Assembly: GCF_026000375.1 (NCBI RefSeq)
Contig: NZ_AP026708.1
Coordinates: 1,738,501 to 1,802,500 of the forward strand
From: Pseudodesulfovibrio portus
Lineage (GTDB): Bacteria; Desulfobacterota; Desulfovibrionia; Desulfovibrionales; Desulfovibrionaceae
DNA length: 64,000 bases
Reading direction: 5' to 3'
Within the stretch, counting starts at the first letter, position 1; every line of letters begins with the position of its first letter. A model generated the notes under the pieces. It was given only the letters and a program-made list of their open reading frames with translations, was not told the DNA's origin and made no database searches. The translations under genes were made by a program, and so were the position numbers. Shown here piece by piece: positions 1 to 8,615 of this stretch.

Positions 1-753
1 CTCAACTCGCTTGGCTGCCACGAGTGCCGCCCGGCCTACAAGCAGGCCCTCATCGACTTCTACAGGTCCAAAGACAAGAGCAATTTCTGCGAGGACTGCC
101 AACGCCGCATGGAGACCAACCCCCTGCGCGTGCTGGATTGCAAGGTCCCGACCTGCAAGGAGCTGGTCACCGAAGCGCCGATCATCACCGACCACCTGTG
201 CGACGAGTGCGAGACCCATTTCACGGACGTCAAGACCATCCTGACCAGTGCAAACATCGACTTCACGCTCAACCCCCGGCTGGTGCGCGGCCTAGACTAC
301 TACGTCCGCACCTGCTTCGAGGTCACGAGCCAGGACATCGGCTCCCAGACGTCGGTGGCCGGCGGCGGCCGGTACGACGGGCTGATCAGGAACCTCGGCG
401 GCCCGGACTGCCCGGCCACGGGCTTTGCCTGCGGCATGGAGCGGCTGGCCCTGCTCCTGGACGGGCTGGAAGCGGATACGCCCGACTTCTACCTGGCCGT
501 GGTGGACGACGAGGCGGCCAACGAGGCCATGCTCTTTGCCCAGGAACTCCGAGGCAAGGGGCTTACGGGTGAAGTGAGCTTTTCCGGGGGGTCCATGAAG
601 TCCCGCATGCGCGCGGCCAACAAGTCAGGGGCAAAGGCCTGCCTGATCATGGGCGGCGAAGAGTTGGCGAACAAGACCATCACCGTCAAGGACATGGTCG
701 GCGACCGGGAACAGGAAACCCTGGACCGCTCCCTGTACCTGGCGAGCATATAG
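1..753 (+). CDS. hisS: Histidyl-tRNA synthetase, C-terminal part (5' end outside window)
   Basis: Charges tRNA-His with histidine in the cytoplasm. The frame is open from base 1, so only the last 250 residues are visible. They include both histidine-specific motifs, LVRGLDYYVRT and AGGGRYDGLI, and the class II motif 3 region GFACGMERL, followed by the anticodon-binding domain. Two CxxC pairs (CHEC and CEDC, then a third CDEC) precede the HisA motif; they look like a metal-binding insertion found in part of the HisRS family. It is followed after 260 bases by aspS, the common hisS-aspS order in bacteria. Identity is secure; only the 5' end is missing. Confidence 0.96.
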   Translation, partial: LNSLGCHECRPAYKQALIDFYRSKDKSNFCEDCQRRMETNPLRVLDCKVPTCKELVTEAPIITDHLCDECETHFTDVKTILTSANIDFTLNPRLVRGLDYYVRTCFEVTSQDIGSQTSVAGGGRYDGLIRNLGGPDCPATGFACGMERLALLLDGLEADTPDFYLAVVDDEAANEAMLFAQELRGKGLTGEVSFSGGSMKSRMRAANKSGAKACLIMGGEELANKTITVKDMVGDREQETLDRSLYLASI

Positions 754-1013
754 GGAAGCAGGGAAGCCGCTGCGCGGCGATGACGGGTGATTTCGCCTCC
801 GGCGGCCAAAGGCCGAGGGCCTTTGGAATCCCATCTGCGACTCCGTCGCGGGTTGGTTCCGTAAAGTGGCCATAACCGGGCGAAAGCCCCGCCGCAGGCG
901 CAACAAAAAGTTTTGGAAGATCCTTGAGAAGCCTGTTTAAAGAGGTTTCTTAAGCCGCCGGAGGCATCCCCCCAAAGGGACGCCGGGGCACAAATACATG
1001 ATACGGAGAGAGA
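754..1013. other. hisS-aspS intergenic region with hairpin and family repeat
   Basis: No gene is supported in these 260 bases. A perfect 9-bp hairpin lies at 806-814/818-826 (CCAAAGGCC, loop GAG), without a clear T tract. The segment 905-919 (AAAAAGTTTTGGAAG) resembles 2896-2910 on the opposite strand and 3084-3100. A GC-rich tail at 950-990 precedes the aspS ribosome binding site. This looks like a dispersed intergenic repeat family. It may also carry the aspS leader, but no riboswitch or T-box pattern was recognised. Confidence 0.45.
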
Positions 1014-2840
1014 ATGTCTGAACATCAGGAAGAACGGGATTACAACGAATTTCGCGTCATCGAGGACCTCGGCGGCTGGCGGCGCACGCACCACAACAAC
1101 GAGCTGACCGCGGCCAACATGGACGAGACCGTCTGCCTCATGGGCTGGGTCCAGTTCCGCCGCGACCACGGCGGCCTGATCTTTCTCGACCTGCGCGACC
1201 GCGAAGGGTTGACCCAGGTGGTGTTCAACCCCGAGTTGAACGCCGAGGTGCACGAGCGCGCCCACGCCATCCGCCCGGAATACGTCATCGCCATCAAGGG
1301 CATCGTCCGTCCCCGACCCGAGGGCATGGCCAACCCGAACATGGTCACCGGCGAAGTGGAGATCGAGGTCACCGAGTACAAGCTGCTCAACACCTCCGAG
1401 ACCCCTCCCTTCCCCATCGAGGACCGCGTCGAGGTGGGCGAGAACCTGCGCCTCAAGTACCGCTTCCTGGACCTGCGCCGTCCCTCCCTGGCCAAGAATT
1501 TCATCATCCGCAACAAGGCCGCGCAATCCGTGCGCCGCTACCTGGACTCGCTGGGCTTCCTCGAAATCGAGACCCCGGTGCTGACCAAGTCCACCCCCGA
1601 GGGCGCGCGCGACTTCCTGGTGCCCAGCCGCGTGAACCAGGGCGAGTTCTACGCCCTGCCGCAGTCCCCGCAGCTGTTCAAGCAGATGCTCATGGTCTCC
1701 GGCATGGACCGCTACTTCCAGATCGTGAAGTGCTTCCGCGACGAGGACCTGCGCGCCGACCGCCAGCCCGAGTTCACCCAGATCGACATCGAGATGTCCT
1801 TCCCGGACGAGCCGCTCATCCAGGACATGGCCGAAGGCATGGTCAAGACCCTCTTCAAAGAGACCATCGACGTGGATCTGCCCGCCACCTTCCCCCGCAT
1901 GACCTACAACGACGCCATGCGCGACTACGGCGTGGACAAGCCCGACCTGCGCTTCGAGCTCAAGCACATCGACATCACCGACGTGTTCAAGAACTCCGGC
2001 TTCAAAGTCTTCGCCTCCTCGGAGCTGGTCAAGGTCATGGTCGTGCCCGGCGGCGCCGAGCTGTCCCGCAAGGAGATCGACGAGTTCACCAAGTTCGTCG
2101 AGATTTACGGCTCCAAGGGCCTGGCCTGGATCAAGGTCAAGGAAGACGGCGAGTGGCAGTCGCCCATCGTCAAGTTCTTCTCCGAGGACGAGATCGCGGA
2201 GCTGCGCTCCCGCACCGGCTGCGAGCCCGGCGACATCCTGTTCTTCCAGGCCGGTCAGGCGGACATCGCCAACGCCGCGCTGGGCAACCTGCGCTGCGAG
2301 CTGGCCAAGCGGTTCGGCCTCATCAACGACAAGGAATTCAAGCCCGTCTGGATCACCGACTTCCCGCTGCTCGAGTACGACGCCGAGGAGAAACGGTTCG
2401 TTGCCCGCCACCATCCCTTCACCTCGGCCCGGCCCGAACAGATGGAGGTGCTCAAGGACAACCCCGGCGAGGCCATTGCCCGCGCCTACGACCTGGTCAT
2501 CAACGGCTACGAGGTCGGCGGCGGCTCCATCCGCATCCACACCCAGGAACAGCAGACCGCCATGTTCTCCGCGCTGGGCATCGACGACGACGAAGCCCAG
2601 GAAAAGTTCGGCTTCCTCATGGACGCCCTCAAGTTCGGCGCACCGCCCCACGGCGGCATCGCCTTCGGCCTGGACCGGCTGATCATGATCCTGACCGGCT
2701 CCAAGTCCATCCGCGACGTCATCGCCTTCCCCAAGACCCAGAAGGCCACCTGCCTCATGACCGAGGCCCCGTCCGAAGTGCCCAACAAACAGCTCCGCGA
2801 ACTCGGCATCCGCCTGCGCGAGAAGAAGAAAGAAGATTAG
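1014..2840 (+). CDS. aspS: Aspartyl-tRNA synthetase
   Basis: Class II aminoacyl-tRNA synthetase that attaches aspartate to tRNA-Asp. The 608 residues are the normal length for the bacterial type. An N-terminal OB-fold anticodon-binding domain (about residues 20-130, with GWVQFRRDHGGLIFLDLRD) is followed by the catalytic core. Motif 2 is FQIVKCFRDEDLRADRQPEF, a GAD insertion lies around residues 290-420, and motif 3 is GGIAFGLDRLIMILTG. GGAGAGAG just upstream of the ATG at 1014 supports this start. It is followed by a strong hairpin terminator. Whether the enzyme is tRNA-Asp specific or also charges tRNA-Asn cannot be told here. Confidence 0.98.
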   Translation: MSEHQEERDYNEFRVIEDLGGWRRTHHNNELTAANMDETVCLMGWVQFRRDHGGLIFLDLRDREGLTQVVFNPELNAEVHERAHAIRPEYVIAIKGIVRPRPEGMANPNMVTGEVEIEVTEYKLLNTSETPPFPIEDRVEVGENLRLKYRFLDLRRPSLAKNFIIRNKAAQSVRRYLDSLGFLEIETPVLTKSTPEGARDFLVPSRVNQGEFYALPQSPQLFKQMLMVSGMDRYFQIVKCFRDEDLRADRQPEFTQIDIEMSFPDEPLIQDMAEGMVKTLFKETIDVDLPATFPRMTYNDAMRDYGVDKPDLRFELKHIDITDVFKNSGFKVFASSELVKVMVVPGGAELSRKEIDEFTKFVEIYGSKGLAWIKVKEDGEWQSPIVKFFSEDEIAELRSRTGCEPGDILFFQAGQADIANAALGNLRCELAKRFGLINDKEFKPVWITDFPLLEYDAEEKRFVARHHPFTSARPEQMEVLKDNPGEAIARAYDLVINGYEVGGGSIRIHTQEQQTAMFSALGIDDDEAQEKFGFLMDALKFGAPPHGGIAFGLDRLIMILTGSKSIRDVIAFPKTQKATCLMTEAPSEVPNKQLRELGIRLREKKKED

Positions 2841-2850
2841 GATTGAAGAT

Positions 2851-2888
2851 GCGAGGGGGAAACCTTTTGAAAAAGGTTTCCCCCTCGC
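2851..2888 (+). terminator. Terminator after aspS
   Basis: A perfect 18-bp stem (2851-2868 with 2871-2888, loop GA) starts ten bases after the aspS stop codon. The loop end is A/T-rich and the base is GC-rich. A short T run follows only at 2906-2910, so it may act as an intrinsic terminator or an RNA-stabilising hairpin. Confidence 0.75.
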
Positions 2889-3130
2889 GCTCTCCCTTCC
2901 AAGACTTTTTATCTCCACGCCGCCCGGGGAGATGAAACGAACCTGATAAAACAACCGGCGGCGTGGGGGCGAGTAACGCAAAAACTCGCCTTTTGAATTT
3001 CAAGACTTATTCATATAGGTAGAAACGGACATCTACGCCGCTCACAACCTCCCCGACAACGCACCCTTTTCCTGCGGCGCGACAAAAAGTTTAGGAAAAG
3101 AAGGGGATGGGGGGCCGGAGGCAACAAAAT

Positions 3131-3628
3131 ATGCAAATGGAAATATGTACCTGGCCTGACGAGGTCCTGGCTGCCAAGGCCAAGGCCATCGACGAGGTCA
3201 CACCCGAGTTGGAAAAGCTCATCGAAGACATGATCGAGACCATGTACGAGTCCGACGGCGTGGGCTTGGCCGCGCCCCAGGTGGGCGAGTCCATCCGGCT
3301 CATATGCGTGGACCAGACCGGACCCAAGATCCGGGGCGAGCTGCGCGTGCTGATCAACCCCGAGATAGTGGAATGCGACGGCGAGGTGGACTCCGAGGAA
3401 GGCTGCCTGAGCTGCCCGGAGCTGACCGTGAAGGTCACGCGCAGGGAGCGGGTGGTGGTCAAGGCCCTGGACGAGAAGGGCAAGGAAGTGTGCATCGACG
3501 CCAAGGGGCTGCTGGCCATCATCCTGCAGCACGAGATCGATCACCTGGACGGCGTGACCCTGGCCGACAAGGCCGGACGGCTCAAGCAGGCCATGTACAG
3601 GAAGAAGGCGCTGAAGTGGAAGAAATAA
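3131..3628 (+). CDS. def: Peptide deformylase
   Basis: Removes the formyl group from the N-terminal methionine of nascent proteins. All three signature motifs are present in the 165-residue product: GVGLAAPQ (43-50), EGCLS (90-94, Cys metal ligand) and HEIDH (134-138, the two His ligands and catalytic Glu). The start at 3131 is chosen because GGAGG lies at 3117-3121, nine bases upstream, and because the product then begins like other deformylases (MQMEICTWPDEVL). It overlaps or directly abuts fmt, forming the usual def-fmt pair. Confidence 0.97.
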   Translation: MQMEICTWPDEVLAAKAKAIDEVTPELEKLIEDMIETMYESDGVGLAAPQVGESIRLICVDQTGPKIRGELRVLINPEIVECDGEVDSEEGCLSCPELTVKVTRRERVVVKALDEKGKEVCIDAKGLLAIILQHEIDHLDGVTLADKAGRLKQAMYRKKALKWKK

Positions 3629-4620
3629 GCACCAACAAGCCCGGCACCGCCGAGTCCTGGGGGGCCGTGGACCTGAAGCCCCTGCGCGTGGTGTTCATGG
3701 GCACGCCGGACTTCGCCGCCGAGGCGCTGACCATCCTGCTCAAGTTCGACGCCGCCGACGTGGTGGGCGTGTACACCCAGCCCGACCGGCCCTGCGGACG
3801 CGGCAGGCAGTGCAAGCCGTCAGCCGTCAAGGTGGTGGCGCTGGAAAACGGCATCCCGGTCTTCCAGCCGGAGAATTTCAAGGACCAGGCGGACATCGAC
3901 CAACTGGCCGCCCTCGCGCCGGACGTGCTGGTGGTGGCCGCCTACGGGCTGATCCTGCCCCAGGCCGTGCTCGACGTCCCGGCCGTCCAGCCGCTGAACA
4001 TCCACGCCTCGCTGCTGCCCAAGTACCGGGGCGCCGCACCCATCCAGCGGGCCATCGAGAACGGCGACGTGGTCACCGGCATCTCCATCATGAAGATGGA
4101 GGCGGGACTGGACACCGGCCCGGTGCTGGTCCAGCGGGCGCTGCGCATCGGCCACGACGACCACGCAGGCACCATCCACGACGAGTTGGCCAAACTCGGC
4201 GGCATCTGCATCTGCGAGGCCCTGGCCCGGCTCCAGACCGGTGCATACGATTTCAAGCCCCAGGACGATTCCCTGGCCACCTACGCCAAAAAGCTGGAAA
4301 AACAGGAAGGCGAGATAGACTGGAACCGGCCCGCACAGGCCATCCACAACCGGATCCGGGCCATGTACCCCTGGCCCGGCGCGTTCTTCGACTGGACCAA
4401 CCCGGACGGCAAGACCCTGCGCCTCAACGTCACCCCCGGCCGGATCGGCGAACAGGACTCGCCCGGAGCCGATCCCGGCACCGTGCTCGGCGAGATGGAC
4501 GACAGGCTGGCCATCGCCACGGCGGACAAGGTATACCTGACCCCGGAAGTCAAACCCCAGGGCAAGAAGGCCATGGACGCCACGGCCTTTGTCTGCGGCT
4601 ACATGAGGGAATGTTCATAA
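3616..4620 (+). CDS. fmt: Methionyl-tRNA formyltransferase
   Basis: Transfers a formyl group from 10-formyl-tetrahydrofolate to initiator Met-tRNA. The formyltransferase core carries VVFMGTPDFA near the N terminus, the catalytic stretch NIHASLLPKYRGAAPIQRAI, and the distal Asp in MEAGLDTGPVL. The C-terminal OB-like tRNA-binding domain is present. The start is uncertain. GTG 3616 overlaps def by 13 bases, has AGGAAG upstream and gives 334 residues. GTG 3667 gives 317 residues, closer to the usual length, but has a poorly spaced G run as its only ribosome site. It is cotranscribed with def and probably with the DUF116 gene. Confidence 0.95.
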   Translation: MEEISTNKPGTAESWGAVDLKPLRVVFMGTPDFAAEALTILLKFDAADVVGVYTQPDRPCGRGRQCKPSAVKVVALENGIPVFQPENFKDQADIDQLAALAPDVLVVAAYGLILPQAVLDVPAVQPLNIHASLLPKYRGAAPIQRAIENGDVVTGISIMKMEAGLDTGPVLVQRALRIGHDDHAGTIHDELAKLGGICICEALARLQTGAYDFKPQDDSLATYAKKLEKQEGEIDWNRPAQAIHNRIRAMYPWPGAFFDWTNPDGKTLRLNVTPGRIGEQDSPGADPGTVLGEMDDRLAIATADKVYLTPEVKPQGKKAMDATAFVCGYMRECS

Positions 4621-4660
4621 CAGGCGGCATGGCGGCGGCGCATCAGGACAAGGAGACCCG

Positions 4661-5482
4661 TTGAATCAGACCCGCTCCACACACAAGGCGCGCAAACGCC
4701 TTTTCATCGGACTCATCAGCATCACCTGTTTCGTGATCTGCGTGTTCCTGGCCGGGCTGTGGGTCATCCCCTACATCGGGCTGGAGAACATCCATCCCGC
4801 CGCGTCCTGGATTGTCGGCGTCATCGTGCTCGGTCTCATCGGCATCGTCAGCGTGGCCTACTGGGGGCTCTTCCTCAACATCCTGACCAAGAAGCCCCTG
4901 CCCGGCGCCAAGCGGTTCCGGGGACTGACCATCAAGCTCTTCCTGCCCCTCATGGTGCTCATCGGGCGCATCTTCGGCCTGGACAAGGAGCACATCCGCC
5001 TGTCCTTCATCTCGGTCAACAACGACCTGGTCCTGGCCGAGGCGGGCCGGTACGCGCCCAAGGACATCCTGCTGCTCATGCCGCACTGCTTGCAGAGCTC
5101 CCGCTGCGACAAGCGGCTGACCTACGACATCAACAACTGCGAACGGTGCGGCAAATGCCCCATCGCCGGGCTGCTCGAGCTGCACGACAAGTACGGCGTC
5201 AACCTGGCCGTGGCCACGGGCGGCACCATCGCCCGCCGCATCGTGGTCCAGCTGAAGCCGCGCCTGATCATCGCCGTGGCCTGCTACCGCGACCTGTCCA
5301 GCGGCATCCAGGACACCTACCCCCTGCCCGTCTACGGCGTGCTCAACGAACGCCCCCACGGGCCGTGCCTGGACACCACCGTGTCCATCGACCGCGTGGA
5401 GGAAATGCTCCACCGCTTCATCGACACCACCAAGATCGAAACCGGCCGGACCCTCTCCACAGGACAGTCTGCAGATTTGTAG
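4661..5482 (+). CDS. DUF116 domain membrane protein
   Basis: The 273-residue protein has two N-terminal membrane segments (about 13-37 and 46-68). A cytoplasmic domain with conserved cysteines follows: MPHCLQSSRC, then NNCERCGKCPIAGL, then CYRDL. This is the DUF116 pattern. The clustered cysteines could bind metal or an Fe-S cluster; function is unknown. The start is TTG, supported by AAGGAG at 4650-4655 five bases upstream. It sits 40 bases after fmt, an arrangement I associate with Desulfovibrio-type genomes, so it probably belongs to the def-fmt operon. It ends at a bidirectional terminator. Confidence 0.85.
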   Translation: MNQTRSTHKARKRLFIGLISITCFVICVFLAGLWVIPYIGLENIHPAASWIVGVIVLGLIGIVSVAYWGLFLNILTKKPLPGAKRFRGLTIKLFLPLMVLIGRIFGLDKEHIRLSFISVNNDLVLAEAGRYAPKDILLLMPHCLQSSRCDKRLTYDINNCERCGKCPIAGLLELHDKYGVNLAVATGGTIARRIVVQLKPRLIIAVACYRDLSSGIQDTYPLPVYGVLNERPHGPCLDTTVSIDRVEEMLHRFIDTTKIETGRTLSTGQSADL

Positions 5483-5554
5483 ACCTCCGGCAGGGACGGG
5501 GACGCATGGAATGCCCCGATGAATTCTTGGGAAACCGATCCACTATTTGGACAG

Positions 5555-5639
5555 AAAAAAACGCCGTACCATGTTGAAGGCATGGCCCGGCGTTTCTCGT
5601 TTTTTCTTGCCCGGATCGCCAACCGCCGCGACTGCACCC
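5555..5639. repeat. Copy 1 of an 85-bp convergent-end element
   Basis: These bases align without gaps to 55176-55260 at about 62 of 85 positions by hand count. Shared parts are the A7-ACGCCG left arm, the CATG...CATGG hairpin core, and an 11-base block ATCGCCAACCG at 5615-5625 that lies outside the hairpin at the same offset in both copies. Both copies lie between convergent genes. Confidence 0.65.
5559..5605. terminator. Bidirectional terminator between DUF116 gene and mobB
   Basis: An imperfect 15-bp stem (5559-5573 with 5581-5595, one two-base mismatch) is preceded by seven A and followed by a T run at 5600-5605. It lies between two convergent genes and can stop transcription from both sides. 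It is part of the repeated 85-bp element described at 5555-5639. Confidence 0.75.
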
Positions 5640-5640
5640 C

Positions 5641-6180
5641 TCAGTCCTGCCCGTCCCACATGCGGTTGTGGACCCAGCCGAGGTAGGACCGGGCTATGTG
5701 GGCGGCCACGCCTTTGGCGTCATCCAGTTCGAACTTGGGCACGTCCGCGTCCACGCCCCGGTCGGTGACCATGGCCACCAGCTTCTTCTCGGTCTGGTTG
5801 GCCCGGTTGCAGAGAGGGCGGTTGTGGGCGTCGCTGCGATGGATTTCGATCTTGGGGTGGTCGGAGTTGAAGTAGCCTTCCGTAATCATGAGATGCTTGT
5901 CCGCAAACAGGGACCGGGCCATCTCGTCGAGCGTCAGATCATGGTCCACACTCTTGATCATGGCGATGCGGTCCGGGGAGGACACGACCACGGTCTCGGC
6001 CCCGGCCTGTTTCAGCCGCCAGGAGTCCTTGCCCTTGCGGTCGATGTCGAATGAATGGGCGTCATGCTTGACCGCTCCCACTGATACGCCCAGGGCCTGC
6101 AGTTCAGGAATCAGTTTTTCCAGAAAAGTGGTTTTTCCCGCTTGTTTCTTGCCGACGATGCAGATGATTTGCGCTGCCAT
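5641..6180 (-). CDS. mobB: Molybdopterin-guanine dinucleotide biosynthesis protein MobB
   Basis: GTP-binding adaptor that assists attachment of GMP to molybdopterin, making the guanine-dinucleotide cofactor used by formate dehydrogenases and related enzymes. The 179-residue product starts with MAAQIICIVGKKQAGKTTFL, with a Walker A motif at about 10-17, and has VGAVKHDAH, typical of MobB, after it. The start at 6180 is chosen over upstream in-frame ATG codons because GAGAGGA lies at the right distance. It is divergent from moeA, so both cofactor genes share a 164-bp promoter region. mobA is not in the window. Confidence 0.92.
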   Translation of the reverse strand: MAAQIICIVGKKQAGKTTFLEKLIPELQALGVSVGAVKHDAHSFDIDRKGKDSWRLKQAGAETVVVSSPDRIAMIKSVDHDLTLDEMARSLFADKHLMITEGYFNSDHPKIEIHRSDAHNRPLCNRANQTEKKLVAMVTDRGVDADVPKFELDDAKGVAAHIARSYLGWVHNRMWDGQD

Positions 6181-6344
6181 GTATTCCTCTCGCATAAATA
6201 ACTTATCGGATTGTCGAGCATACGCCATAGAGCCTGTTCCTGTCACGGGCTGAGAGGGGGATTCAGGGCAAAAAATCACATACTTTACAACTGTCCGGAC
6301 GGGTGCCAGTATCATGCGCAAGACTAACCCCATAAGGACTGATC
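6181..6344. promoter_or_regulatory. Divergent mobB/moeA promoter region
   Basis: This 164-bp non-coding stretch separates the two divergent cofactor genes. It contains an A/T-rich patch (6194-6207) near mobB and another (6275-6290) closer to moeA. No exact sigma-70 pair or ModE palindrome could be fixed by eye, so only the location of the shared control region is claimed. Confidence 0.4.
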
Positions 6345-7556
6345 ATGCCCGCACCCGTTTCCCGCATCCAGGCCCTGCAGCTCCTCCTGGAAGCGGCCGC
6401 CCCTCATGATGCAACAGGTTGCCCCGCAGCTGATTCCATCGGCCTGGTGGCGGCCCGCGACATTGCAGCGGGTTGCGACGTGCCGGAGACCGCCTGCTCC
6501 GTGCGCGACGGCTATGCCCTGCGTGCCGACGACGTGAAAAAAGCGGGCTCCATGCGGCCGGTCCGGCTGGCGGTCAAGCAGTGCATCCGGGCCGAATCCA
6601 TGGACCCGGACCCCATCGGCCCGGGTGAAGCCGCCCGCGTGCTCACGGGCGGCACGGTGCCGCCGGGCGCGGACTGCGTGCTGGCCGAGGAAGACGTGGA
6701 AGCCGCCAACGGCGACATCCTCGTCACCGCCACGGTGCGTCCGGGGTGGTTTGTCCGGCCCGTGGGCGGGGAGATCGCCGACGGGACCGTCATCACCCAC
6801 GGCGGACGCGAGATCACCCCCCAGGCGGCGGCGGTCATGACCCGCACCCGGCTGGCGCACGTGCCGGTCCACCCGAGGCCGACCGCACGGATTCTGGCCC
6901 TGGGCAGCGAATTGGCCGCGCCGGGCGAGGCGGACTTCGCGCATTTCCCGGCGGACAATCTCGTGCTCACGAGCGGCCTGTTCGAGCGGGCCGGGGCAAC
7001 GGTGACGACGACCTCGGTGCTGCCGGACGAAAAGGCGCGGCTGGTGGATACATTGTCCCGGACAGACTTGCCGGACGTGGTGGTCACCACCGGCGGCACG
7101 GGCAACAGCGAGCGGGACTTCGCGCGCTCCGGGGCGTTGATGAGCGGGTTCGACATCCTTTTCGACACCGTGGACATGCGGCCCGGACGGAACGTGTTCG
7201 CGGCCCGGCGCGGCAGGACATTGCTCTTCGGGCTGCCCGGCCCGCCCGCTGCGGTGTTCACCTGCTTTCATGCCCTGATCCTGCCAGTGGTCCGCAGTCT
7301 GCGCGGCCTGCCGAACCCGGAAGAACCGGTCATGGCCCGTTTCACCAAGGGCATCAACGTCCGGCCCGGCTCCGAATGGCTGGTCCAGTGCGAACTGGTC
7401 ATTGACGGCTCGCAGCTCTCGGCCTCCCCGCTGGCAGGCAAGGAAGTCCCGCCCATGCTTGGCATGGGCCGGGCCACCGGCCTGGCCGTGATCCAGGGCG
7501 GCGACACGGTGCGACCCGGCGACGAAAGGGAAATCCTGACCACTTCATATAGATAA
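6345..7556 (+). CDS. moeA: Molybdopterin molybdenumtransferase MoeA
   Basis: Inserts molybdate (or tungstate) into adenylylated molybdopterin. The 403-residue protein has the MoeA order of domains: an N-terminal linker region with SVRDGYALRADD and VLTGGTVPPGADCVL, a MoCF-binding domain (about 180-320) with VVVTTGGTGNSERDF and FGLPGPPAAVF, and a C-terminal beta domain. The usual GGxSxG-D loop reads GGTGNSERD here, a modest deviation. ATG 6345 is preceded by AAGGA. Pairing with divergent mobB supports a molybdenum cofactor role. A Moco riboswitch was looked for upstream and not seen. Confidence 0.93.
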   Translation: MPAPVSRIQALQLLLEAAAPHDATGCPAADSIGLVAARDIAAGCDVPETACSVRDGYALRADDVKKAGSMRPVRLAVKQCIRAESMDPDPIGPGEAARVLTGGTVPPGADCVLAEEDVEAANGDILVTATVRPGWFVRPVGGEIADGTVITHGGREITPQAAAVMTRTRLAHVPVHPRPTARILALGSELAAPGEADFAHFPADNLVLTSGLFERAGATVTTTSVLPDEKARLVDTLSRTDLPDVVVTTGGTGNSERDFARSGALMSGFDILFDTVDMRPGRNVFAARRGRTLLFGLPGPPAAVFTCFHALILPVVRSLRGLPNPEEPVMARFTKGINVRPGSEWLVQCELVIDGSQLSASPLAGKEVPPMLGMGRATGLAVIQGGDTVRPGDEREILTTSYR

Positions 7557-7632
7557 AGGCAACACACTTTTCAAAATAATACAGACCGTTCCGACCACAT
7601 CTCCCTCCACCTCCCTCTCCCCTCTCCTCCGG

Positions 7633-7708
7633 CTGTAACGAAGATGGACCGAAAGTGTCACCGACCTTTCGAAACCTCGTCACGAAGCTGTAACATTGCG
7701 GGCATATC
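7633..7708 (+). promoter_or_regulatory. Tandem Pho-box array and promoter of pstS
   Basis: Seven-base units spaced 11 bases apart start at 7633 (CTGTAAC), 7644 (ATGGACC), 7655 (GTGTCAC), 7666 (CTTTCGA), 7677 (TCGTCAC) and 7688 (CTGTAAC). The last two, separated by GAAG, form a good Pho box of the PhoB type (two 7-bp direct repeats, 4-bp spacer). The 7644 and 7666 units are degenerate. A -10-like CATATC follows at 7703-7708, about ten bases after the last repeat, as expected when PhoB replaces the -35 contact. This fits phosphate-starvation control of the pst genes. Confidence 0.75.
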
Positions 7709-7769
7709 ACTACGCAACAAGTCAACGAGGACTGTGGGTTTTTCAAATACATTCAAGGAAGGTAACATC

Positions 7770-8579
7770 ATGAAAAAACTGTTGATCGCATTTATCGCAC
7801 TGGCTGTTCTGAGCGTTTCCGCACTGGCCAACGCCGCCGAAATCCGCGTCAAGGGCTCCACCACCGTGGACCCGGCCATGAAGAAACTGGTCGCCGCCTA
7901 CCAGACCAAGCACCCCGGCGTGAATTTCTCCATCTCCGCCACCGGCTCCGGTGACGGCGCCAAGGCCATCATCAACAAGACCGCCGACATCGGCATGATG
8001 TCCCGCGACATGAAGCCCGCCGAGATCGAAAAGTGCAAGGCAAACGGCATCGAGCCGGTCCAGTTCGTCATCGCCCTGGACTGCCTGGTCCCCATCGTTC
8101 ATCCTTCCAACCCCGTTTCCGAGATCACCACCGCCCAGCTCAAGGACATCTACCAGGACAAGATCCGCGACTGGAAGGACGTCGGCGGCGACAAGGGCAT
8201 GATCGCCCTGTTCTCCCGTGAGACCAACTCCGGCACCTACGAGGTCTGGCACGGCAAGGTCATGAAGAAGGAAGACGAGTTCGACCTGGTCTCCCGCATG
8301 CCCTCCAACGCCGCCATGGCCGCCAAGATCGCCGGCAACAAGAAGGGCATCGGCTACGTCGGCCTGGGCTTCCTGAACCCCAAAATCAAGCCCCTGAACG
8401 TGAACGGCGTGGTTCCCTCCGTCGAGACCGGCAAGTCCGGCGAGTACCCGCTGTCCCGCGGCCTGAACCTGTACACCGGCGGCCAGCCCACCGGCGAGAC
8501 CCAGAAGTTCATCGACTTCATCATGTCCGCCGAAGGCCAGAAGATCATTGCCGAGGTCGGCTTCGTCCCCATGCAGTAG
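7770..8579 (+). CDS. pstS: Phosphate ABC transporter, periplasmic binding protein PstS
   Basis: Binds phosphate in the periplasm for the PstSCAB importer. The 269-residue protein begins with a signal peptide (MKKLLIAFIALAVLSVSALANA, cleavage near residue 22). The PBP-like phosphate fold follows, with KGSTTVDPAMKKL, ISATGSGDGAKAI and the second anion-site segment FSRETNSGTYEVW. ATG 7770 is chosen because AAGGAAGG lies at 7755-7762 and because it begins the signal peptide. It is first gene of pstS-pstC-pstA and lies behind a Pho-box array. It is separated from pstC by a strong hairpin, which probably gives it a higher transcript level. Confidence 0.96.
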   Translation: MKKLLIAFIALAVLSVSALANAAEIRVKGSTTVDPAMKKLVAAYQTKHPGVNFSISATGSGDGAKAIINKTADIGMMSRDMKPAEIEKCKANGIEPVQFVIALDCLVPIVHPSNPVSEITTAQLKDIYQDKIRDWKDVGGDKGMIALFSRETNSGTYEVWHGKVMKKEDEFDLVSRMPSNAAMAAKIAGNKKGIGYVGLGFLNPKIKPLNVNGVVPSVETGKSGEYPLSRGLNLYTGGQPTGETQKFIDFIMSAEGQKIIAEVGFVPMQ

Positions 8580-8615
8580 CAGGGTCGCAGCGACATTCAA
8601 AACCAAGTTGAGAAT

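Noticed and set aside
6250-6255. CTGAGA motif upstream of moeA, as in TPP riboswitches
   Set aside because: The surrounding conserved blocks of the TPP element are absent, and moeA is not a thiamine gene.
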